64,000 bases of DNA from Antarcticibacterium arcticum (lineage in GTDB: Bacteria; Bacteroidota; Bacteroidia; Flavobacteriales; Flavobacteriaceae): NCBI RefSeq assembly GCF_007993795.1, contig NZ_CP042476.1, positions 3,224,001-3,288,000 of the forward strand, given 5' to 3'. A program made the position numbers and the translations under genes. Positions 54,525-62,648 of this stretch are shown in pieces. The notes under the pieces are model-generated. The model was not told the origin of the DNA and searched no databases. It was given only the letters and a program-made list of their open reading frames with translations. Position 1 is the stretch's first letter. Every line of letters begins with the position of its first letter.

Positions 54525-55342
54525 ACTGTCGTTGGTTTAACGGACCTGAACATAAAGTAGAACCCTGCAATAATAAAAGGAATACTCAACCATTGACCCG
54601 TATTTAATCCCATTACGATCTCATTTTCTCCCTGGGGTTCCTTTAGGAATTCTACAAAGAAGCGAACGGTCCATAATAAAACAAGAAATAATCCAAACAA
54701 ATATCCCAGGCGGTGTTTTTTATCGGTTTTCCAGTAAGTAAACCATAAAACCAGGAATATTATAAGGTAACAAAAAGATTCATAAAGCTGGGCGGGATGC
54801 CTGGGGAAGGTTTCTCCCAGTTTCTGAAAGATCACTCCAAAATCTGAATTGGTAGGTTTTCCAATAATTTCTGAATTCATGAAATTTCCAATCCTTATAA
54901 ATATTGCACCACTTGCTACCGGGATCACAACCCGGTCAAGGATCCATAAAACCGGCTTATCCAGTACATTTTTCCTGTAAAGGTACATTGCTATTATAAT
55001 TCCTATGGCAGCACCGTGGCTTGCCAATCCTCTAAACCCGGTAAATTCAAATTCAGGTTCAAACTTCACCGGTAAGAATATTTCCAATAAATGATGCTGA
55101 AAATAATCCCAATCATAAAATATAACATGGCCCAATCTGGCTCCTATAAGGGTTGCAAGCACGGTATAAATAAAAAGAGAATCCAGTTTCTCAACAGCGA
55201 TCCCCTCTTTAATATAAATACTTTTCATAATGTACCAGCCCAGCCCAAAAGCGATAAGGAACATTAAACTGTAGTAATGAAGGGTGAAAAAACCCAGATC
55301 CAATCCTTCAGAAGGATTCCAGACAATAGCATTGAAGAGCAT
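54521..55342 (-). CDS. lgt: prolipoprotein diacylglyceryl transferase
   Basis: The protein has 273 residues and about seven membrane helices. Signatures are FRGLASHGAAIG (catalytic region, about 103-114) and RIGNFMNSEIIGKPT (the conserved RxGNxxN, about 151-165). RHPAQLYE follows. It attaches a diacylglyceryl group to the lipobox cysteine of prelipoproteins, several of which are encoded in this window. Confidence 0.96.
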   Translation of the reverse strand: MLFNAIVWNPSEGLDLGFFTLHYYSLMFLIAFGLGWYIMKSIYIKEGIAVEKLDSLFIYTVLATLIGARLGHVIFYDWDYFQHHLLEIFLPVKFEPEFEFTGFRGLASHGAAIGIIIAMYLYRKNVLDKPVLWILDRVVIPVASGAIFIRIGNFMNSEIIGKPTNSDFGVIFQKLGETFPRHPAQLYESFCYLIIFLVLWFTYWKTDKKHRLGYLFGLFLVLLWTVRFFVEFLKEPQGENEIVMGLNTGQWLSIPFIIAGFYFMFRSVKPTTV

Positions 55343-55424
55343 TCAGGAAATTTTTAATTATAAAAGTAAAGATACGTATTTGCGTTGTTTTGAGAAGATT
55401 TCAGGGAATTTTATAATAATCTGT

Positions 55425-55649
55425 CTACGGGACAGGGTCATACCCTTTTCCTCCCCAGGGATTACAGCTCGCTATTCGCTTTATTCCAAGCCAACTCCCC
55501 TTAAAAAACCCATGCTTTTCCAGGGCCTCTTTGGTGTATTGAGAACAGGTTGGGGTATACCGGCAGGTTGCGGGAGTAAGCGGGGAAATCGCCTTTTGAT
55601 AGAATTTCACCAGCAAAATAAAAGGGATTGCAAGCCATCTTTTCAACAT
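55425..55649 (-). CDS. yidD: membrane protein insertion efficiency factor YidD
   Basis: The protein has 74 residues with the family core AISPLTPATCRYTPTCSQYTKEALEKHG (split at about 20-47) and a C-terminal RIASCNPWGGKGYDPVP. YidD is a small membrane-associated helper of YidC. It follows cysS by 22 bases. Confidence 0.95.
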   Translation of the reverse strand: MLKRWLAIPFILLVKFYQKAISPLTPATCRYTPTCSQYTKEALEKHGFFKGSWLGIKRIASCNPWGGKGYDPVP

Positions 55650-55671
55650 AGTAACTGGCTATAAATTTTAA

Positions 55672-57156
55672 TTAATCCAGGGAGAATGTAGTTCCTTCTT
55701 TCCCGTCCTTTAACTGAATTCCCAAAGAAGCCAACTGGTCCCTTATTTGATCGCTGGTAGAAAAATCCTTATTACTACGGGCCTGGGCCCTTAGGTTAAT
55801 AAGAAGTTCCACAGCTCCTGATAGTTTTTCGCGACTGTCCTCATTTACTATAACGGTGTCCTGTAAACCCAATACATCAAATAAAAATGCCTGCATGGTA
55901 TCCTTAAGTAAGCTTTTATCCTCTGAGGTAATTTTTTCTTCTCCTTCTTTAATGCCATTAACGAATTTCACAGCATCAAAAAGTGTAGCGATAAGGATTG
56001 GACTGTTGAAATCATCATTCATAGCATCATAACAACGTTGTCTCCAGGATTCCAGTTCCAGAGTTGAACTTTCAGATACCGCTAAGTTATCAATATTCCT
56101 GAAGGCATCCATTAACCGGTTGAATCCCTTTTCACTTGCTTTTAGTGCCTCATCAGAGAAATCAAGAATACTTCGGTAATGCGCCTGAAGCATAAAAAAT
56201 CTTGCTGCCGATGGGCTGTAGGCCTTGCTTAGATGTTGATTGTCCCCCGTGAAAATTTCAGTAGGCAGGATGTTGTTGCCGGTACTCTTTGCCATCTTCT
56301 GGCCATTAAGGGTCAACATGTTGGCATGCATCCAGTAATTAACAGGAGTTTTGCCGGTGGCTGCTTCTCCCTGTGCAATTTCACACTCATGATGCGGGAA
56401 TTTAAGATCCATTCCGCCGCCATGAATATCAAATTCCTCACCCAGGTATTTGGTGCTCATTACGGTGCATTCCAGATGCCATCCCGGGAAGCCATCACTC
56501 CAGGGCGAAGGCCATCTCATAATGTGCTGAGGTTCTGCTTTTTTCCAGAGCGCAAAATCCTGCGGATTTCTCTTATCACTTTGGGCATTGAGTTCACGCG
56601 TATTGGCAACCATATCTTCAAGAGCCCTTCCGCTTAATTTTCCATACTGGTGATCTTTATTGAATTTGATCACATCAAAATATACAGATCCATTCACCTC
56701 GTAGGCAAAACCTTTTTCAATAATGGTTTTAATAGTTTCAATTTGCTCAACAATATGGCCCGTGGCTGTAGGTTCTATGCTAGGGGGAAGATTATTGAAT
56801 TTTTGAAGGATATTATGAAAATCTACGGTGTAGCGTTGCACTACCTCCATAGGTTCTATTTGTTCTATACGCGCTTTTTTGGCAATCCTGTCTTCTCCCG
56901 TTTCGGCATCGTTCTCGAGATGTCCTGCATCTGTAATATTTCGCACATAGCGAACCTTGTATCCCAAATGCTTTAAATATCTAAAAACAAGATCAAAGGA
57001 AATAAAGGTGCGGCAATTACCTAAATGAACATTGCTGTAAACGGTGGGACCACAAACATACATTCCAATATTACCCTCAGTAAGCGGAGTGAAGATCTCT
57101 TTTTCTCCATTAATAGAATTGTATATCTTTAAGCTTTGTTCTTTATATAATGCCAT
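55672..57156 (-). CDS. cysS: cysteinyl-tRNA synthetase
   Basis: The protein has 494 residues. The class I site is MYVCGPTVYSNVHLGNCRTF (zinc ligand Cys and HIGH-type HLGN). Zinc binding also uses WHLECTVMS and the HxxC-type HHECEIAQ. KMSKS is KMAKSTGN. The C-terminal DALR and anticodon-binding parts end GIQLKDGKEGTTF. It attaches cysteine to tRNA-Cys. It lies 36 bases from the folE gene. Confidence 0.97.
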   Translation of the reverse strand: MALYKEQSLKIYNSINGEKEIFTPLTEGNIGMYVCGPTVYSNVHLGNCRTFISFDLVFRYLKHLGYKVRYVRNITDAGHLENDAETGEDRIAKKARIEQIEPMEVVQRYTVDFHNILQKFNNLPPSIEPTATGHIVEQIETIKTIIEKGFAYEVNGSVYFDVIKFNKDHQYGKLSGRALEDMVANTRELNAQSDKRNPQDFALWKKAEPQHIMRWPSPWSDGFPGWHLECTVMSTKYLGEEFDIHGGGMDLKFPHHECEIAQGEAATGKTPVNYWMHANMLTLNGQKMAKSTGNNILPTEIFTGDNQHLSKAYSPSAARFFMLQAHYRSILDFSDEALKASEKGFNRLMDAFRNIDNLAVSESSTLELESWRQRCYDAMNDDFNSPILIATLFDAVKFVNGIKEGEEKITSEDKSLLKDTMQAFLFDVLGLQDTVIVNEDSREKLSGAVELLINLRAQARSNKDFSTSDQIRDQLASLGIQLKDGKEGTTFSLD

Positions 57157-57192
57157 AAAAATGATCTTTCAGGAAAGTTACGCCAGGGAATA

Positions 57193-57870
57193 TTAAAAAG
57201 CTGTATCCAGTTTAATGTAATCTAAAAATTCTCTTTTTATACCGGGATCTTTAAATGCTCCGCCAAATTCACTTGTAACGGTGCTGCTGTCAATATCCCT
57301 AATTCCACGGCTGTTCACACAAAGGTGTTTGGCGTCTATAACACAGGCAACATCTGGAGTTCCCAGCGCCTGCTGTAATTCCTGAACAATTTGCATGGTC
57401 ATTCTTTCCTGCACCTGGGGCCGTTTTGCGTAATGGTCTACCAGACGGTTCATTTTTGACAACCCTATTACTCTGCCTTTAGAAATATAAGCTACATGCG
57501 CTTTTCCCACAATTGGAAGTAAATGGTGCTCACAGGTAGAATAAACTGTAATGTTTTTCTCTACCAGCATTTCCCCATATTTATATTTATTCTCAAAAGT
57601 TGAAGCTTTGGGCTTACGTTGTGGGTCAAGACCTGAAAATATCTCTTTTACAAACATCTTTGCAACCCGCAGGGGAGTGCCTTTCAAACTATCATCATTA
57701 AGATCCATTCCCAATGTTTCAAGAATGTGTTTAACGTCCTCAGTTATAAGGGCAATTTTATCTGTATCACTTAAATTAAAAGCATCTTCTCTCATGGGGT
57801 TTTCGGCGCTGCTAAATGCGTGGGCATCACCCATCTCTTCTATTTCATTTTCTAAATGGTCTATCTTCAT
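57193..57870 (-). CDS. folE: GTP cyclohydrolase I
   Basis: The protein has 225 residues. The zinc site CEHHLLPIVGKAHVAYI occupies about 107-123, with a second Cys in VACVIDAKHLCV. It has GLSKMNRLVDHYAKRPQVQERMT near 135. It makes dihydroneopterin triphosphate from GTP for folate synthesis. The N-terminal 40 residues are acidic and variable. A divergent gap with a -7-like site precedes it. Confidence 0.96.
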   Translation of the reverse strand: MKIDHLENEIEEMGDAHAFSSAENPMREDAFNLSDTDKIALITEDVKHILETLGMDLNDDSLKGTPLRVAKMFVKEIFSGLDPQRKPKASTFENKYKYGEMLVEKNITVYSTCEHHLLPIVGKAHVAYISKGRVIGLSKMNRLVDHYAKRPQVQERMTMQIVQELQQALGTPDVACVIDAKHLCVNSRGIRDIDSSTVTSEFGGAFKDPGIKREFLDYIKLDTAF

Positions 57871-57912
57871 AGCACTTTTTGTATAGTAGTCGTAATATGT
57901 TTAAATCGCTTG

Positions 57913-57920
57913 CAAAGATA
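57913..57920 (-). promoter_or_regulatory. -7 promoter element for folE
   Basis: On the minus strand the sequence reads TATCTTTG, an exact TAnnTTTG match, 43 bases ahead of the folE ATG. A CAA (TTG on the minus strand) at 57943-57945 is 22 bases upstream. Confidence 0.45.
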
Positions 57921-58010
57921 AGTATTTTCAGCTACTTATGGGCAAAGATTACGGGAGCCTGTTTCAATGTTACAGTAAATTGCTTAATTTGCATGAAGCT
58001 CATTTTTAAT

Positions 58011-59854
58011 ATGAAATTTCTGTATAGCCTGTTAATTGTATTCGCCTTTGTGTTACTGGGTGTTAACAAGTCTTTCTCGCAAGGGGACAGGTGTTCTACT
58101 ATACAGCCATTTTGTGCGGGAGATTCACAGTTGGTATTTCCAAATTCCAATCCGCAAAGCGGCGGCAGGCCTGTTGCCGAAGCTGGCCCGTCCTATGGAT
58201 GCCTGGTGACACAACCTTATCCAGCATGGTATTTTTTAAAAGTAGGTGAAGCAGGATCCCTAATTTTTGATATCATCCAGAGTGAAAATCCCGATGGCTC
58301 AGGTACTCTTATTGATGTTGATTTTATAGTGTGGGGGCCATTTGATGCAGATGATGAGTATTGCAGCGCGGCTTCCTTAAGTGCCGCGAAGATCATTGAC
58401 TGCAGTTATGAAGTTGATGCTATAGAAAGGATGAGTATTCCCAATGCGCGGGTAGATGATATTTATATTGTGCTTATTACGAATTATGACGAAAGTCCGG
58501 GTTATATAAGCTTGCAACAGGTTAATGCCGGAAGCGGCGGCTCAACAGATTGTTCTATTGTGGGTAGTGCCCTGGGACCGGACCAAAAAGTTTGCGGGAG
58601 TGATCCCGTGGTACTTGATGCCACCAACCCCCAGGCATCAGATTATTCCTGGGCGGTTTTCAATGAGACTACCGGAAATTTTGAGATCCTCCCGGGGGAA
58701 ACAGGTCCTACCCTCACCGTAAGTGAAACCGGGAATTATCAGGTTACCGTAAAAAGTGACTTTTTCGGTAGTGAGGAAAGCGATGAGGTATTAATTGAAT
58801 TTTTTGAAATTCCGCAGGCAAATTCTCCCCCAGCTGTAATTGGTTGTACAGGAAATGGGGAAGTGGTCTTTGATCTTACCCGGGCTAATGCCGGGATAAT
58901 TGGCTCGCAGGGCGGAACCTTCACTGTAAATTTCTTTCTAAATGAAGCTGCATATCAAAACGCCACCCCAATCCAGGATCCGGAAAATTTTTCAGGAGAT
59001 GTTCAATCTGTGTTAGCAATACTTATTGACAACTTAAGTGAATGTGAATCCAATCTTGTTACCGTACCCCTTGAAACAGCAGAACTTCCCGCCCTGGACT
59101 GGAATGAAATCTCACCGGTGTGTATAGATTTAAACGCAAATTTAGTTTCCGGAATTTCTTTGGGCCGTGATCTGGGCCCCAGTTACACCTATGATTGGAG
59201 CGAACCTAATGATCCCGATGGAGATGGAATTCAAAACCCCGTTCTTAATCTAAACCAGTTTCCCTCTCAAAGGATTATATCTTTAACAGTTACTAATGAA
59301 GAAACAGGTTGTGGGACCACATTTACTACAGAAATTATGGTCTTTTCTCCGCCTAGGGCCGTAAATGTTGAAATTTCAGGAAATGATTTTGAAGAGGGGG
59401 GTATAGGATAATTGCCACTGCAGTTGGCGCTATTGGAAATCCCGGAGTTTATGAATACCGTCTCAATGATGGCCCGTGGCAGTCTGATAATACTTTTACA
59501 GGAGTTCCCGGGGGCACTCACAGGATAACCGCAAGGGAAATAAACGGCTGTGGTAGCGCGACTTCAGTCCCTTTCAGATTAATAGGATATCCCAGGTTTT
59601 TCACTCCAAATAATGATGGTTATAACGATACCTGGAATATAATAGATGGGGGAGGTATCTCAGTAACAAAAGTTATTATCTACGACCGTTACGGGAAATT
59701 GATAAAACAAATAAATCCCGGAATTTCGGGATGGGATGGCACTTTTAACAGCAGGCCAATGCCTGCAGATGATTATTGGTTTGTAGTTGATTACACAGAT
59801 TCTTCAGTGGAAAGTATGCAACAGTTTAAAGGACATTTTACGCTAAAACGATAA
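58011..59854 (+). pseudogene. surface protein with type IX secretion/gliding C-terminal domain, frameshifted
   Basis: From ATG 58011 a signal peptide (MKFLYSLLIVFAFVLLGVNKSFSQ) and Ig-like strands run to a stop at 59411, giving 466 residues. The next frame is open to TAA 59852-59854 and encodes RIIATAVGAIGNPGVYEYRLN, then FFTPNNDGYNDTWNI and a YDRYGKLIKQI domain. This is the gliding-motility-associated (T9SS type B) sorting domain. The break lies in a run of six G at 59396-59401. One more G would join the frames into about 614 residues. Broken gene or base-call error; a -1 slip on GGGGGGT is also possible. Confidence 0.8.
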
Positions 59855-59855
59855 A

Positions 59856-59926
59856 GCCGGACTTTCTTTGTTTACCCTCCAACATACGTTGAATGGTAAG
59901 GGGGACAAGAAAGTCCGGCAAAATTT
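59856..59926. terminator. long-stem terminator between convergent surface genes
   Basis: GCCGGACTTTCTT (59856-59868) pairs perfectly with AAGAAAGTCCGGC (59907-59919). The loop holds further pairs, TACC with GGTA and CAAC with GTTG. It lies between the plus-strand T9SS gene and the minus-strand OmpP1-like gene and may serve both. Confidence 0.78.
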
Positions 59927-59941
59927 CTTTAAATCAATGCT

Positions 59942-61452
59942 CTAAATTCCAAAACTCAGGGAAAGGATCACACTTGAAAAATCGCGATCAATTCCTGCGG
60001 TATTTGTCAGTCCTACCTGGTAGAGTTGAGGATTATCTGTTCTTGTAGCATTATCATAAGCAACATCCAGTCTTATGTTACCAAAATTATACCCCAATCC
60101 GGCAGAATACCCGGTGAGATCTCCAATGGTATTTTCATTTTTGTAGGGGCTCTCTTCAAAACGATACCCCCCGCGTAAACTCCAGTTCTCTATTCTGTAT
60201 TCTCCTCCTATTCTATAGGTGGAAGCAGCTTTTAAATTATCGGCCATCAGTTTATTCTGAAACATGAATTCAGGATCCCCGGTTGGTCTAAACTCGGTGT
60301 TTGAATGATCTCTGTAAGAATAATCAAAACTCAGCAAGCCCTGGGTGCCAAAAAGAACAGCAAGGCTTCCCGTAAGTTTTCCGGGAGTCTTTAATTTATA
60401 ATCGGGGTAAATGTTTACAACATTTGGATTCACCACGTCTCGTTCATTGGCGGCCGAACTAAAGGATTCAAGTCTTTGGGAGGTTCTTTCGTTAATAGTA
60501 AACCATACCGGAGTTTCATAAGAAAGCCCCAACCTGAAATTTTCACTTAACCTGGCAATACTTCCTGCCTGAAAAGAGAAACCATTTCCTGTTGTACTTA
60601 AATTATTTGTAAATATTACCTCATTGGTTTGGCTTCCGGAATTGGAATTGGCTTCAATTAACAGGGTGGAGCGGTCATAATTTAAAAAGTGAGCGTTTAA
60701 ATTGGCTCCAAAAGATATAAAGTTATTAAACTCTGAAGCGAAATTAAAGGCTACTTTTCCATTCAATCCGGTGGCGGCATAGGCATATTGTTGATTAAAG
60801 CTTCCCGGTGCAATAGCAGATGTATATGTAGTATTATCAAGTGTATTTGAAACAGGGTTTATAATATATCCCTGATAACCCAAAAATGCCTGTTGAGCCC
60901 CAAATCCTTCATTTTCACCCAGGAAAGTGTAAAGATCAGCAATTGTTTCATTTTCAATAGTTTCAAGTAGTTCCAAAGGAATGCCATCTGCATATCCCAG
61001 GAAATACTGGTCTATTGAATTAGAGCTTATGCCCCGGGCTTCCCAGGTATCATTAAAACTATTGGTTTGACTGTAGTTCACTCCAAACGTAAACTTTGCC
61101 CATTTATTTTCAGGATTGGTACTGTTAAAAAGTAGTACTGCCCCGGCCTGATCAAGATTTACATCAGAATTTTTATTGGAAGTGAGCCCATTAAAATATC
61201 CGGTCTCATTCTTTCTTTGGTTATAATTGAGCGATACGGTAGCATAACTGGTATTAAATATTGCCGATCCCGCCGGGTTGATGCTAATGGCCGAGAGGTC
61301 ACCCCCAGGGCACCAAAAGCACCGCCCATCGCTCTAAATCGGGCAGTACCACTCAAATTTTCACTGGAGTATCTTACCGCATCTGTTATATCCTGTGCCT
61401 GAGAAAAAGTCATAGCCAACCCGGCTATGACTGTTATAAATAGCTTTTTCAT
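59942..61452 (-). pseudogene. OmpP1/FadL-like outer-membrane protein, frameshifted
   Basis: The N-terminal part at 61452 (MKKLFITVIAGLAMTFSQAQ, then DAVRYSSENLSGTARFRAMGGAFGALG, split) is out of frame after a run of five G on the minus strand (61302-61306). In the other frame the protein continues GDLSAISINPAGSAIF and stays open to 59942. It ends in a barrel (VILSLSFGI). Adding one G would give about 503 residues. FadL/OmpP1 proteins transport hydrophobic molecules across the outer membrane. A GTG at 61079-61081 starts the long downstream frame but lacks a signal peptide. Confidence 0.8.
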
Positions 61453-61472
61453 AGATAATTCAATATAGATTT

Positions 61473-62531
61473 TTAATTTCCTCTACCTCTGTTAGAGGTT
61501 CCTGAACCCGAAGAGGACCTCGTGGTACCTCCTGAAGAGCTACGTACCGTACCCGAACTACGGGTGGGGGTGGAACTTCTTACAGTACCTGAATTCCTGC
61601 TTGGCATTTGAGACCTTGAATAAGTGTCATTTGAGCTTCTCCTGGTTTGAATGGAACGGTTTGTATTATAATCTGAATTTCTTCTTGGGTCATAGGTTCT
61701 GTCAACAGATCTTCTGGTAAGCCCGTAATTATCATTGGAACTTCTAAGGTTTCTAATACTACGTGAGTAGCTGGAAGTTCGGTTTCTGGAGTCAAGAACA
61801 CTTGCATTTCTTACAGCGGAATTATTCCGGCTGTTCATATAAGATGATGCAGCGTCTCTTCTTCCGGTGTTATAGGCAACGTTTTGCCTGAAATTATTAT
61901 ATCTGTAAGTATAATGGGTGTAGGGATTATACCAGAAAGGGTTTCCGTAAAATCCGCCAAATCCCATTCCGTAACCATAGTGATGGCCAAAACCAAATCC
62001 AATACCCCAACCGCCTCTCCAGTATGGGCCATAGAAACCGGGACCATAAAATCCAGGATAATGCCAGGATGGGCCAAAAAATCCGGGTCCCCAAAAAGGA
62101 TCAAAGGCATATAACCCACCGCCCCAATAGGGATTGTAAAATCCGCCATAAAGGCCATTGTTATATATGTTGATGGCATAAGAATCCGGGTCATTGCCCC
62201 AGGGAGCCTGCCCGCCTATATAATTGGTTTGATTGTCACCGGGTTGGTAATTTCCTGTGCTGGAATAGGAATCAACATCAGTAAATATGGTGCTTTCAGA
62301 AAGAACCTCTCCATAAAGAGCTGCTTCTTCTGCAAATAAATTTTGATAATAACCACTGTTGCTTTCTTGGGTTGCATTTTGATTTTGGCGCTCGTATCCA
62401 CGATTTGCCTCTCCGTAAATTCCATCTTCATAACCGGAATATTGATAAGAGCCACAAGATGCCAACAAAAACAAAGATACAGGAGCTAAGATAAAAAGGA
62501 GGTTTTTAGACGTAATAGTAAAAAGTCTCAT
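61473..62531 (-). CDS. lipoprotein with Gly/Tyr/Phe-rich and Arg/Ser-rich segments
   Basis: The protein has 352 residues. The signal and lipobox LFLLASCGSY anchor at Cys26. Residues about 125-210 are dominated by Gly, Tyr, Phe, Pro and Trp (GGFYNPYWGGGLYAFDPFWG), and residues about 235-350 by Arg, Ser, Asn and Thr. No catalytic motif is present. It probably has a surface or matrix role, but this is not established. It is 20 bases upstream of the OmpP1-like gene and divergent from proS. Confidence 0.75.
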   Translation of the reverse strand: MRLFTITSKNLLFILAPVSLFLLASCGSYQYSGYEDGIYGEANRGYERQNQNATQESNSGYYQNLFAEEAALYGEVLSESTIFTDVDSYSSTGNYQPGDNQTNYIGGQAPWGNDPDSYAINIYNNGLYGGFYNPYWGGGLYAFDPFWGPGFFGPSWHYPGFYGPGFYGPYWRGGWGIGFGFGHHYGYGMGFGGFYGNPFWYNPYTHYTYRYNNFRQNVAYNTGRRDAASSYMNSRNNSAVRNASVLDSRNRTSSYSRSIRNLRSSNDNYGLTRRSVDRTYDPRRNSDYNTNRSIQTRRSSNDTYSRSQMPSRNSGTVRSSTPTRSSGTVRSSSGGTTRSSSGSGTSNRGRGN

Positions 62532-62546
62532 TAGCTGTGTATTTAA

Positions 62547-62577
62547 TTGTTGAACATTACAAAATTAGTTAGTTTTG
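62547..62577 (+). promoter_or_regulatory. promoter for proS
   Basis: TTG at 62547-62549 and TAGTTTTG at 62570-62577 are 20 bases apart, matching the Bacteroidota pattern. It lies 72 bases before the proS ATG. Confidence 0.55.
62560..62567 (-). promoter_or_regulatory. -7 promoter element for the Gly/Tyr-rich lipoprotein
   Basis: The minus strand reads TAATTTTG, an exact TAnnTTTG match, 29 bases ahead of the start codon. It is back to back with the proS element two bases away. Confidence 0.5.
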
Positions 62578-62648
62578 CGCTAACTAGTTGTACCTTTAAC
62601 ATAGACACAACATATAACAAAGACGCAAGTTTTGTGCCAAAAAGACAG

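Noticed and set aside
57879..58010. Upstream start for the T9SS surface protein
   Set aside because: The 44 extra residues overlap the folE promoter region and come before an excellent signal peptide at 58011.
61580..62455. Alternative-frame ORFs inside the Gly/Tyr-rich lipoprotein gene
   Set aside because: They arise from the low-complexity repeat of the real frame. The minus-frame lipoprotein with lipobox is the better reading.
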